Part shown: piece after piece, positions 38,402-46,483 of the stretch
Layout: the number at the start of each line of letters is the position of its first letter
Numbering within the stretch: position 1 is the first letter of the stretch
From: an uncultured bacterium
GTDB lineage: Bacteria > Verrucomicrobiota > Lentisphaeria > Victivallales > Victivallaceae
NCBI GenBank assembly: GCA_900551245.1
Contig: URVC01000005.1
Coordinates: 53,479 to 117,478, forward strand
DNA length: 64,000 nt
Direction: 5' to 3'
The notes under the pieces: generated by a model
Told to the model about the DNA's origin: nothing
What the model saw: the letters and a program-made list of their open reading frames with translations, nothing else
Databases searched by the model: none
Translations under genes and position numbers: made by a program

Positions 38402-39211
38402 TCAATCTTTGAATGTCGGCAGGAAGTAACGGTCGATCTTATCCGTGATCTGATAGACGTAGATCGCGTTGCGCGCCGAAGTCACATGCCCATCCACGAA
38501 CGACAGATTGGCGCTCCCGGAGTGGCGGGAATCGAGCATATGCGGGCAGTTGTCATAGACGGTTTTCGAACGCGAGAGGGAGGAGACGCCGATCGGCCGC
38601 CCTTCGTAATCTTCCCGCAGGGCGGGAGTCCCTGTGTTGCCGGCACCCAGCACGGCATCTCCCAGCAGGATCGTCTCCGAGGCGCGCCGGGTGACACGCA
38701 GCGGGAACAGTTTGAGTTTGTAGATCTCTTCTGCATCGTCCGGGAGATAATAGTAAGTGGCACCGCTCTTGCAGTTTGTTCCGAAATACCGGTTCATACC
38801 GTACTGACAGCCCCGGACCCAGTAGTTACCGTCGCTGTCAAATTTCTCCCGCAGCAGATCCAGAGCTCCGTAATAGGTGGTTGCGCTCGGGCAGTAGAAC
38901 ATCTTCGGCTGTGCATAGCCTGCCCGCCAGAGAGTCCGGGACCAGACGTGATTGAGGCCGTTGTACTTCTGGCTGACCGGAGCGTACCCGTTGAAGTCGT
39001 CGGAATAGGAGAGCACGCTCATTGAAAGCTGTTTGATCTTGCTGATGCACTCCGTCGACCGCGCCCGTTCCCGCGCCTTGTTCAAGGCCGGCAGCAGCAT
39101 GGCCGCCAGGATGGCAATGATCGCAATTACGATGAGCAATTCGATCAAAGTAAATTGTCGGCACGCGGTTCTGGCCGCGCGGGAAAGAGAAATGGTTTTT
39201 TCTGAACTCAT
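38402..39211 (-). CDS. Type II secretion-like pseudopilin (FTLIE class)
   Basis: 269 residues. A 19-residue basic leader is followed by FTLIELLIVIAIIAILAAMLLPAL, a classical pilin N-helix with Glu at +5, here Glu24. The residue before F is Gln, not the usual Gly. The C-terminus has the H-x-G-x-AN-x-x-F-x-DGHV block (HSGSANLSFVDGHV) typical of PVC-type pseudopilins. Expected to insert in the inner membrane and polymerise in a T2SS/T4P-like fibre. Nine bases upstream of the beta-helix gene, so cotranscribed; possibly has its own -10. Confidence 0.88.
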   Translation of the reverse strand: MSSEKTISLSRAARTACRQFTLIELLIVIAIIAILAAMLLPALNKARERARSTECISKIKQLSMSVLSYSDDFNGYAPVSQKYNGLNHVWSRTLWRAGYAQPKMFYCPSATTYYGALDLLREKFDSDGNYWVRGCQYGMNRYFGTNCKSGATYYYLPDDAEEIYKLKLFPLRVTRRASETILLGDAVLGAGNTGTPALREDYEGRPIGVSSLSRSKTVYDNCPHMLDSRHSGSANLSFVDGHVTSARNAIYVYQITDKIDRYFLPTFKD

Positions 39212-39268
39212 CGACGGATCCTTTCCTGTATGAAATTATGGTTTTCTGTTGAAATCCGATCTTACTGC

Positions 39269-39303
39269 ACTATATCCCGCCCGGAATTGTGACGAGAATC
39301 ACG
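39269..39303 (-). promoter_or_regulatory. Possible pseudopilin promoter with CRP-like site
   Basis: Minus-strand TATAGT at 39269-39274. Upstream at 39288-39303 stands TGTGA-N6-TCACG, a 9 of 10 match to the CRP half-site pair TGTGA/TCACA, overlapping the regulator gene's stop. No good -35, as expected of an activator-dependent promoter. Both assignments are inference. Confidence 0.3.
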
Positions 39304-40462
39304 AGACGGCAATCAGCTCCGGTCTGACAAAGACATTGCCCGGCTTCCAGTCCGCCGGGGCATTCAGGCGGGCGAGCAGCCGCCCGGTCATGCACCGCCC
39401 GATCTCGTTGTTCCGTTTGTCCACCGTGAGCGGCGGAGTGTAACTCTCAAACTGCTTCCAGCCGCTGAAGGCGATTTTGTTGTCGTACCCTGCGATCACA
39501 ACATCCTTGCCGGGCGTTTTCCCCAGCAGATGGAGTGCCGCCGCCAGAATCGGCACATCCCAGTCGGTCTTGGTCAGCAGTGCGTCGGGGGAATTCCCGC
39601 CCGGCCCGAACTCATCCAGCAGATAGCCTGCCGCCAGCCGGACCTCCTCCCGGAACCGGCTTTCGCTCCAGGCGTCTCCGTCGTCGTAATGCCGCCCCCA
39701 GTAAGCATTTTCCGGGAGCGGACGCGGTTCCAGACCGGCTTCCCGCATGGCGGTGCAGTAACCGCGGAAACGGTCGGCAACCCAGTATTCCTGGCGATTG
39801 GCCGGCAGGTAGCAGAGAACGCGCCGGCAGCCGCGCCGGATCAGCTCCGCCGTCAACAGCCGGGCCCCCTCGGCGTGATCCGGCAGCACATGATCGACCC
39901 GCGGGAAGAGTGTCTTGTGAACCGACGCCACCGTCGGCAGGCCGGATTCGGCCAGTTGGCGCGCCGCCGCATCGAATTCCGGCGTGGGGTGGGCGGAAGA
40001 GAAAAAGAGCGCGCCTCCGGGGCGGATCTGCGTCAGTTCCTCCAATTCACCGCTGGTCAGCCGGGAGCCGTTGAGCCAGAGCGAGTGCATGTTCTGCGCC
40101 ATCAGTTCCTCGAGTGCACCCGCCTGAATGGCGTCCATGAAGCCGGAATTGCGCTTGCGGATGGCGTCGTCCTTGTCGGTGGAGCTGAAGAGGATAACCG
40201 TCCGGTTCATCAGGGAGGTGCCCCGCGCGGCGGGGCGGGAGACCACGTGCATCCGGCGCCCCCGCTTCTCCAGAATGCCGCGTGCGGCGAGCTCCGCCAG
40301 CCCGGAGCGGACCGTGCCGCGTGCGACGCCGAACCGTTCCGCCAGCAGATTCTCCGCCGGAACCTCCGCATCCGGCGGCAGTTCCTGTTTCCGGATCAGT
40401 TGCAATACATTCCGGATCACCTGCTCGCGCGGAGAACATGTTGTATCGTTTGTATAATTCAT
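39299..40462 (-). CDS. GntR-LacI hybrid regulator of the first carbohydrate cassette
   Basis: 387 residues from ATG 40462. GntR winged helix (about 8-70: VPAENLLAERFGVARGTVRSGLAELAARGILEKRG) then LacI-type sensor (about 85-385) with GALFFSSAHP, RRGCRRVLCYLP, PDALLTKTDWDVPILAAAL and IAGYDNKIAFSG. Expected to bind the AT-rich inverted repeat at 40450-40500 around its own promoter and start codon and to release it on binding a sugar. It heads the leftward unit regulator-pseudopilin-beta-helix-GH110-like. Confidence 0.9.
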   Translation of the reverse strand: MNYTNDTTCSPREQVIRNVLQLIRKQELPPDAEVPAENLLAERFGVARGTVRSGLAELAARGILEKRGRRMHVVSRPAARGTSLMNRTVILFSSTDKDDAIRKRNSGFMDAIQAGALEELMAQNMHSLWLNGSRLTSGELEELTQIRPGGALFFSSAHPTPEFDAAARQLAESGLPTVASVHKTLFPRVDHVLPDHAEGARLLTAELIRRGCRRVLCYLPANRQEYWVADRFRGYCTAMREAGLEPRPLPENAYWGRHYDDGDAWSESRFREEVRLAAGYLLDEFGPGGNSPDALLTKTDWDVPILAAALHLLGKTPGKDVVIAGYDNKIAFSGWKQFESYTPPLTVDKRNNEIGRCMTGRLLARLNAPADWKPGNVFVRPELIAVS

Positions 40463-40520
40463 GTACAACCTGCAAGGTTAAATCTACATTAATTATACAA
40501 TATTCGATGGGCCATGTCAA
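40450..40520 (-). promoter_or_regulatory. Consensus sigma-70 promoter with operator inverted repeat
   Basis: Minus strand: TTGACA at 40515-40520, 17-base spacer, TATAAT at 40492-40497, a perfect consensus match. The -10 lies within AATTATACAA (40491-40500), whose exact inverse TTGTATAATT is at 40450-40459, next to the start codon; a second overlapping pair TTGTA-N9-TACAA (40450-40468) straddles the start codon. Predicts autorepression by the GntR-LacI protein. Confidence 0.75.
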
Positions 40521-40540
40521 CCCCTCCGGAAAAAAATATT

Positions 40541-40577
40541 GAAAAAAAGGGTCCCGGCGGAGCAGGCCGCCGGGACC
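40541..40577 (-). terminator. Terminator of the second cassette (leftward)
   Basis: GGTCCCGGCGG (40550-40560) pairs perfectly with CCGCCGGGACC (40567-40577); read leftward it is followed by a T-run (A run 40542-40548 on +). Confidence 0.82.
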
Positions 40578-40813
40578 GGGCGATGAGGATGGCTGGCTCC
40601 CATGTCGTCAAGGGAATCCATGCTTTGGAAGACCATTTGTCAATATTCCGCCGGAGTGCGGATCATCCGGTATGAGCTTGGTGCGTTCTGAGCCGGTTCC
40701 GTCGAATCTTTCGGTTGAAATCTTCGCAAAGCACCGGCCGGCGACCGCCGAAGAACGGAAACCGGAAAGCGGGGACTCGTTCCGGCAGAAGTGAAATCCC
40801 CGGGCAGGCATGG
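40578..40813. other. Gene-free stretch before the second cassette's terminator
   Basis: About 236 bases between the CBM9 gene's stop and the terminator. Only out-of-frame ORF fragments are seen; no promoter, repeat or RNA recognised. It would be the 3' untranslated region of the cassette transcript. Confidence 0.5.
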
Positions 40814-41566
40814 TTATTCGGTCAGGCGCAGAGGGCCGAGACTGGAGGGTGCGGCGGCCCAGCCGCGGACTTGAGTCGGAAAGAGCGAAAGCGGCAAATA
40901 GGCGGCTCCATCGGTTCCGGTTGCGGGAATGTTCCGGGAACGAAGCTCCGGGGCGGAGAGCCGCTCGTAGCGGAGCAGGTTGCCGCGCAGCCGTTTGCCG
41001 TTGCCGGGGCGGAACGGCGCGAGGACTTCCCACGGAATTGCCAGCTCGACGGTCCAGACCAGCCGTCCGGCGGCGATCTGCCGGATGGTGACGGCGGATT
41101 TCAGGCCGGAAATGTCATAAGAGGTGGCAACTTCGAGGCGGTTGTCCCGGTTCCAGCGCACGAGCGCGTCGTAGATTACACCGTTGGGGGCGATGGAGAG
41201 TTCGAGCAGACGGTTCCCAGCGGGAAGGGCGAGCATCAGTTCGCAAATCTCGCTTTCATAGAGAGGATCGTCGCGCTTGGCGAAGCGGGTTTCGACTGCG
41301 TCGGTGGAACAGACGAAGGCGGCGTAAAGGTACTTTTCGTCCCACAGCAGCCGCACGATCGTCAGGTAGTTTTCGACGATCAGGTTGTTGAGCTTGCCGT
41401 TGTGGTCGCCAAGGTTGTACGGCACGGCGCGGTCGAACCACAGGGATTCGAGCTTGCCGTCGATGACCGGCAAAACGGCGGTGCGGCGCAGTTCCGCTTC
41501 TTCGAAGAGCCGCGCGCCCGAAACTGTGGCGGCGTAGAACAGCAATAGCAAAACCAGATTTTTCAT
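40814..41566 (-). CDS. Secreted CBM9-like carbohydrate-binding protein
   Basis: 250 residues from ATG 41566, whose ATGA overlaps the preceding gene's stop; a longer upstream reading lies in another frame of that gene. Signal peptide (1-18), then a single family-9-like carbohydrate-binding module: VLPVIDGKLESLWFDRA, LWDEKYLYAAFVC, CELMLALPAGNRLLELSIAPNGVIYDA, LVWTVELAIPWEVLAPF and NLLRYE. Such modules bind glycan reducing ends or mixed sugars. Last gene of the second cassette, likely working on the substrate of the large enzyme upstream. Confidence 0.75.
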   Translation of the reverse strand: MKNLVLLLLFYAATVSGARLFEEAELRRTAVLPVIDGKLESLWFDRAVPYNLGDHNGKLNNLIVENYLTIVRLLWDEKYLYAAFVCSTDAVETRFAKRDDPLYESEICELMLALPAGNRLLELSIAPNGVIYDALVRWNRDNRLEVATSYDISGLKSAVTIRQIAAGRLVWTVELAIPWEVLAPFRPGNGKRLRGNLLRYERLSAPELRSRNIPATGTDGAAYLPLSLFPTQVRGWAAAPSSLGPLRLTE

Positions 41567-44427
41567 CGCTGCTTCTCCCCGGCGAACCGGATCGACTGCT
41601 CCGCTCCGGGAGCGGCGAAGCGGAAACTGCCGTCGCCGGCAGCTTCGACCGGATAGGGGCGATGAGAGGGCAGCGCCTCGGCGTCGCCGGTTATGCCCGG
41701 CAGCCGGACGTTCCACGGTTCGGCGGAAGCCCCGCCGTTCGGATTGGCGAGCCCCTCTTCTCCGACGAAGCCGTAGCTCGCGGCAGTGATGCCGCGCCGG
41801 TTGGCGATGAGGATCGAATCGGAATTGGAGACGGCGGCCAGCAGTTTCCCGTCGAGCTTCAGCTCTCTGCCGCCCCAGAGGATCCATTTACCGGAGCGGG
41901 TGACCGCCGCAAAACCGTCGGGACGCAGTGCTTTGACCTCGACTTCCATGCCGTTCGGCGCTTCGAAGACGATGTCGAGCGGGCCGCCGGAATCGGTGTT
42001 GCCGATCACGACGACGGAGGGCCACACGCTGGCGCGGAATCCGGCCGGATCGATCCGGTGATGCAGCATCCGTTCGGTTGCGGCTTCACCGATCACGTCG
42101 TTGGCCTCAAATTCCTGCTGGAGCAGCGGCCAGTAAGGAAGTTCGCCGCGCATCGTGTAACCCTGGCTGGTTCCGTACAGCCGTCGCATCACACGCATGC
42201 CGTCGAAGGTCAGGCGGTTGTTGCCGTCGATTCCCATCAGATTGAAGAATTTATCGCCGTAGACCAATTCATTGAGCGGAATATAGGTGGTACCTTTTTC
42301 GAGCTTGAGGTTTTTCGCGTCGAAGAAGCCGCGCGGATAGGCTTCGGCGAAATCGTAGCTGTCGAGATACTGCTCCTGCCCGTCCTCGGTGCCGATTATC
42401 CAAGCGGGGTCTTCGGCTCGGATCTGATGGAACGCCTCCTTGTAGGCGCGGAAGTTGCTGTCTTTTCCGTAGTATTCGTACCCGGCGAGGTCATTGAAGT
42501 CGAGATAAGGGCTGGAGCCACCGATCTGGTCGACGAAAATACCGCCGTAGATGGCATATTTTTTAAAGTGGTCGAAGGTGTTCCGATTGCCCGGCAGGAT
42601 GAACTGCGGCGAAACCATCCGCAGCCGCGAACCGCTCCAGAAGCTGAAAGGCTGGATTTCGCCGTTGAGCTGGCGGACCGACTGGGTGATCCGGTAGGTG
42701 TCGGACTCCTCGTCGAAGTTGATCGGATTCATATAGTAGGTGACCGGGCTGCGGTTTGCGCGGGTGAACGCCGCGAACTTTTCAAAGGCAGCGTTGCCGC
42801 CGTTGCGTTCCGAGACCGGGAAAAGGTCCGGGTACCCGACGTCGAAGGCCCCCCACCAGCCGTCGTAACGGTAGGCGGGCTTCACACCGTACTGGGTTTC
42901 GAGGCTGCGGATGAATTTCTCCGCGTCAGCGAAGCCGACGGAGAGTTTGGCCCGCTCTTTTTTGACCGCCAGCGGCACATGTTTATTGCCGCCGAACGCT
43001 TCAAATCCGGCGATTTTGACTTTGCCGTCGAAGACCGCGTTGGCGAGGGCGGGACGGGCGGCGAGCTTTTCCGCAGCGGAAACCTGTGCCCACGGCTGTT
43101 TTCGCGCCCAGTCGGCGTAGACCGCCGCGAAGTCGTGGTAGTCGCATTTGCCGAACGGGACGAATACGTAGGGGAAGGGCAGTTCGTAGCGCCCCGAGCC
43201 GTCGAGCCAGGGCCGTTCGCGCCAGCCCAGCACGAGTTTGCCGTCGCGTTCTTTGCCGTGGGAGGCGAATTTCAAAAAGCCGAGCGCATCCTCCACATAC
43301 CAGAGCAATCCGGCGTCGGGCGTGTAATGGCCCATGAACTGCATCCACATATGGCCGGGGGCGGGGCGTTCCACATAGTTTTTGATGAGGTCGCCGCGCA
43401 GCAACTGCCCGTAGCGGTAGGGCCAGACGATCCGGCTGTCCGGAGTGGCGGCCAGTCCTCCGATGCGGCCGATCACCAGATTCGGCGTGCCGGTCCACCC
43501 TTTCGGCGATTCGATCGTGTAGGTCAGGTTCAGCCGGTCGCCGGATTCGGGAATCGCGTAGCGGAAGGTGATGCTTGCCCTGCCGCACCGATAGGTGCGG
43601 GTGGCGGAGTCGGCGGTCTCCGAGCTTGCGGTCAGCACGGCGTTGGCGGAATTGTAGGTTTTGCCGCCGAACTGGAATTCCCAGAAGCGGACGGAGGGAA
43701 TCCGGATGGTCGCCCCGTCACGCTCCAGAAATTCCGGGTTGCCGTCGGCGGCGAAGCCGACCCGGATCGCTTTTCCCCGCAACACCGCCGGTTTCGGCCG
43801 TCGGTTCACACTCAGCTCCGGCGGGGCGAAGGTGCCGTGCTCTTTCGTGGCGAAAGCCTGCACCTGAGAACTTTCCGTCCGGCGCACCAGCAGGAAAGTG
43901 ACAGCCTTTCCTCTGTTGGCATTCAGGAACTCCGTTAGGGCAGCGGAGTCGAATCGCAGCTTGTCGCCCGGTTTGGCGTTGGCCAGGAGCGTGGCGTCTC
44001 CGACCGGAATCACTCCCTCCGGGGGAGGAACGTCACGGCCGACCGGAAAGTTGTTTTTGACGCCGGGAGCGTTTGCGAAGGTTACGGCGTTCTCCTGCCA
44101 TTCCGGTGTGCCGACAGCGTAGAGCCGGAAATCGTATTTCCAGCGGTTGCTCTGTGCCCCCTGGCTGGAGAGCGTCAGCGTAATCCGGGAGTCGGTCACC
44201 GGCTCGGCGAGCCTGGAGAGATCAAAGCGGAAGAGCGCACAGCGGGTCAGCGCCGGTGCGGAATTCTGATCGCGTTTGATCATCATCTCCGGCTGCTTGC
44301 CGAAATTCCGGTTCCGCTTGCTGAATTCAAGTCCGGCGTCGGCCCCGCCGTCGGCGGTGGTGAGTATTGTCGCGGCGGCCAATGCCGAGCCGAAACCGAG
44401 CAGTAAAATGGAAAGCTGTGTTTTCAT
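41563..44427 (-). CDS. Large secreted glycoside-hydrolase-like protein (DNRLRE + DUF6259-like barrel)
   Basis: 954 residues. Signal peptide (1-19), an N-terminal beta-sandwich of DNRLRE type (about 20-207, with CALFRFDLSRL), a second beta domain (about 215-460) and a TIM-barrel-like region (about 465-800). Candidate catalytic residues at strand ends: D633 in GGIFVDQIGG and E681 in IIGTEDGQE; W524-W525 in YDGWWGAF may line the sugar site. It resembles the DUF6259 family of PVC glycan loci, for which I recall no proven activity. AGGAG precedes the ATG. Second structural gene after the pseudopilin. Confidence 0.65.
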   Translation of the reverse strand: MKTQLSILLLGFGSALAAATILTTADGGADAGLEFSKRNRNFGKQPEMMIKRDQNSAPALTRCALFRFDLSRLAEPVTDSRITLTLSSQGAQSNRWKYDFRLYAVGTPEWQENAVTFANAPGVKNNFPVGRDVPPPEGVIPVGDATLLANAKPGDKLRFDSAALTEFLNANRGKAVTFLLVRRTESSQVQAFATKEHGTFAPPELSVNRRPKPAVLRGKAIRVGFAADGNPEFLERDGATIRIPSVRFWEFQFGGKTYNSANAVLTASSETADSATRTYRCGRASITFRYAIPESGDRLNLTYTIESPKGWTGTPNLVIGRIGGLAATPDSRIVWPYRYGQLLRGDLIKNYVERPAPGHMWMQFMGHYTPDAGLLWYVEDALGFLKFASHGKERDGKLVLGWRERPWLDGSGRYELPFPYVFVPFGKCDYHDFAAVYADWARKQPWAQVSAAEKLAARPALANAVFDGKVKIAGFEAFGGNKHVPLAVKKERAKLSVGFADAEKFIRSLETQYGVKPAYRYDGWWGAFDVGYPDLFPVSERNGGNAAFEKFAAFTRANRSPVTYYMNPINFDEESDTYRITQSVRQLNGEIQPFSFWSGSRLRMVSPQFILPGNRNTFDHFKKYAIYGGIFVDQIGGSSPYLDFNDLAGYEYYGKDSNFRAYKEAFHQIRAEDPAWIIGTEDGQEQYLDSYDFAEAYPRGFFDAKNLKLEKGTTYIPLNELVYGDKFFNLMGIDGNNRLTFDGMRVMRRLYGTSQGYTMRGELPYWPLLQQEFEANDVIGEAATERMLHHRIDPAGFRASVWPSVVVIGNTDSGGPLDIVFEAPNGMEVEVKALRPDGFAAVTRSGKWILWGGRELKLDGKLLAAVSNSDSILIANRRGITAASYGFVGEEGLANPNGGASAEPWNVRLPGITGDAEALPSHRPYPVEAAGDGSFRFAAPGAEQSIRFAGEKQR

Positions 44428-44445
44428 CGGGAACTTCTCCTGTCA

Positions 44446-45180
44446 TCAGTTGGCAAAGCCGGGAACGGTCCAGCGGACGCCGTACATGCCGACCTCCGGC
44501 TGGCCGAGACTGCGGACGCTGTTGTCCGTAAAGGCGACATTGGCCTGCCTGGCGTGGCGCAGAATGATCGACTTCGGAGCGCCGCCGTATGCCATGTCCT
44601 GGTATTTGTCCACTTCGCCGTTACGGTCGAGGTAGTGGCTCTGGCGGTAGTTTGCATCGGCTCCGCCCGCCCGCTGCGAGTCAGCGACCAGAACCCAGCG
44701 CGAGGGATGCCGGATCTGGCTGAGCTTCTGGCGCAGCCCGTTGGCGTCGCGGCCGGGGGGGAGATTTCTGATCTGTTCGATATCCACCTGCGCCAGGCCG
44801 TAGACCTCATGGACCTGGGAGTTGTCGGCTATGTCTCGGAATACAAACGGCTCCGAGGCGGGACAGACGAAAACCGACGCCTTGCCGTCCACCGGTTTCG
44901 GCAGGTAATTCTGGCCGATTTTAATATCCCAGCCGGAAATTACCATCCACCATTTGCCGTAGTTCTTCTGGTTGCCTACCCACTGGATCGGCGGCAACCA
45001 GTCGTTGAAATCTCCCGCGTAGAGCATCAAGCCGTTGCCGACCTGTTTCAGATTGTTGACACAGGTGGTCGCCCGGGCCCTGTCCCGTGCGGAGTTCAGC
45101 GCCGGAAGCAGCATCGCGGCGAGGATCGCAATAATCGCTATTACTACTAACAATTCAATCAAAGTGAATTTCTTCCGCAT
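44446..45180 (-). CDS. Type II secretion-like pseudopilin (FTLIE class), second
   Basis: 244 residues. A very short leader MRKK precedes FTLIELLVVIAIIAILAAMLLPAL; the residue at -1 is Lys instead of Gly, and Glu9 is the conserved +5. The C-terminal block reads HARQANVAFTDNSV, a variant of H-x-G-x-AN-x-x-F-x-DGHV with Asn for Gly. The gene starts 13 bases after the regulator and ends 18 bases before the large enzyme gene, so all are one transcript. Confidence 0.88.
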   Translation of the reverse strand: MRKKFTLIELLVVIAIIAILAAMLLPALNSARDRARATTCVNNLKQVGNGLMLYAGDFNDWLPPIQWVGNQKNYGKWWMVISGWDIKIGQNYLPKPVDGKASVFVCPASEPFVFRDIADNSQVHEVYGLAQVDIEQIRNLPPGRDANGLRQKLSQIRHPSRWVLVADSQRAGGADANYRQSHYLDRNGEVDKYQDMAYGGAPKSIILRHARQANVAFTDNSVRSLGQPEVGMYGVRWTVPGFAN

Positions 45181-45193
45181 ATTGCCTGCCTTT

Positions 45194-46273
45194 CTATTTT
45201 GAGGGGTTGTTTGCTAGGGAACGCTCTTTGACGGATTCGCCGGGCCGAATCACATCCGAAGCGGCACTTCGATAAAGCAGTCGGTCGGGTTGCGGGTGGC
45301 TTCCGAGATAGTGGCCGAAGATTTGACGGATCATCGGAGCCGGATCGGGCATATCCACCGTGGTCAGGGAGGGAATGGCCATGCGGGCCTCCTCGGTTTC
45401 CCCCCAGCTGACCACAGAAATGTCCTCCGGTACCCGGATCGCGTGTTCGTGGAAGCAGCGCAACGCGGCGCGGGCAATCGGCGTGGTCAGGCAGAACAGG
45501 GCATCGGCATCGAGTTCGCCACGTGCGATCACGCCGTTGAGCACATCGTAAGCGTGGGGCATTGACCATACGAACGGGGCGACCGGGTCGTTGTGGAGCC
45601 GCCCTGTGCAACCGTGTTTTTTCAGTGAGGCGCGCCATTGGGCGATGCGGGCGTCTACGGTGGGACTGGCGGGCTGCGTGTTGAGGCAGTCGATCCGGCG
45701 ATGGCCGCGTTCGTACAGATATCGGATAAGTTCGTCGATGGCGGCGGGATTGAGTCCGTCCAGACAGCGGATGCCGTACCGGGTCAGGTCGTGGAAAAGC
45801 GTGACCAGACGGTCGGACAGCTTTCTTAGTTTTTCCAGAAACAGAGGATCCGCGCTGTCGAACTGCAGGAAGATCAGGTCGAACCCCCCGGCAAGTCCTT
45901 CGTACAACAGCGGATCGGCATCATGACAGTAGACGATCTCGCGGAAGCTGCATGCGAACTCTCCCGCCGTTTTGCAGATTGCGTTGCGCCAGACAGAATC
46001 GGATGTCACGTTGATCGGGTGGATGAATGCCACCTTCATTGCACTTCGCAGAGAGCCGGGACGATTGCAGATTTCGAGGCGGCTGTTGTCGGCACGGTAC
46101 AAGACACCGTCAGTGATCAGCTTCTGCACCGCCTGCCGTGCGGTCAGGTAGCTGACACCGATCTCCGCCGCGAGTTTCGGAACTCCGGGCATCGCGCAGA
46201 AATTGTAGTCACCGTTTTCGATCCGCCGTTTCAGTTGCTCGGCGATTTGGACATATTTGAGTTGCGGAGCCAT
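45194..46273 (-). CDS. GntR-LacI hybrid regulator of the second carbohydrate cassette
   Basis: 359 residues. GntR-type winged helix (about 5-68: VPKLAAEIGVSYLTARQAVQKLITDGVLYR), then a LacI-like sensor (about 76-345) with VAFIHPINV, ERGHRRIDCLNTQ, DALFCLTTPIARAAL, ISVVSWGETEEARMAIPSLTTVD and a LacI-style C-terminal end. GGAG lies nine bases before the ATG. First gene of the leftward unit regulator-pseudopilin-hydrolase-CBM9. Confidence 0.9.
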   Translation of the reverse strand: MAPQLKYVQIAEQLKRRIENGDYNFCAMPGVPKLAAEIGVSYLTARQAVQKLITDGVLYRADNSRLEICNRPGSLRSAMKVAFIHPINVTSDSVWRNAICKTAGEFACSFREIVYCHDADPLLYEGLAGGFDLIFLQFDSADPLFLEKLRKLSDRLVTLFHDLTRYGIRCLDGLNPAAIDELIRYLYERGHRRIDCLNTQPASPTVDARIAQWRASLKKHGCTGRLHNDPVAPFVWSMPHAYDVLNGVIARGELDADALFCLTTPIARAALRCFHEHAIRVPEDISVVSWGETEEARMAIPSLTTVDMPDPAPMIRQIFGHYLGSHPQPDRLLYRSAASDVIRPGESVKERSLANNPSK

Positions 46274-46292
46274 CCGATTATCTCCAATTTTT

Positions 46293-46334
46293 TGTATATA
46301 CAGTTAAATATATATAATATTAAAAAAAATGCAA
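46293..46334 (-). promoter_or_regulatory. Promoter with palindromic operator for the second regulator
   Basis: Minus strand TTGCAT (46329-46334), 16-base spacer, TATATT (46307-46312). A perfect 10-base palindrome TGTATATACA at 46293-46302 covers the predicted transcription start. It shares the TGTATA half-site with the operator arms at 40450. Confidence 0.6.
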
Positions 46335-46433
46335 TGAGAAAAACGGAAAAAATCGAAAATTTTTTGATCTTTCTGATTTCGGAGTATTTTCCCTGGTGCG
46401 TATCGGGAATGTAAGTCCTTTGGGGGACGCAAT

Positions 46434-46466
46434 AAAAACGGCCCGGCGGAATTGTCCACCGGGCCG
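46434..46466 (-). terminator. Terminator of the BI-1 family gene (leftward)
   Basis: CGGCCCGG-N-GGA (46439-46450) pairs with TCC-N-CCGGGCCG (46455-46466), loop ATTG; read leftward followed by TTTTT. Confidence 0.85.
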
Positions 46467-46483
46467 CAATCACAGCTGGAACA

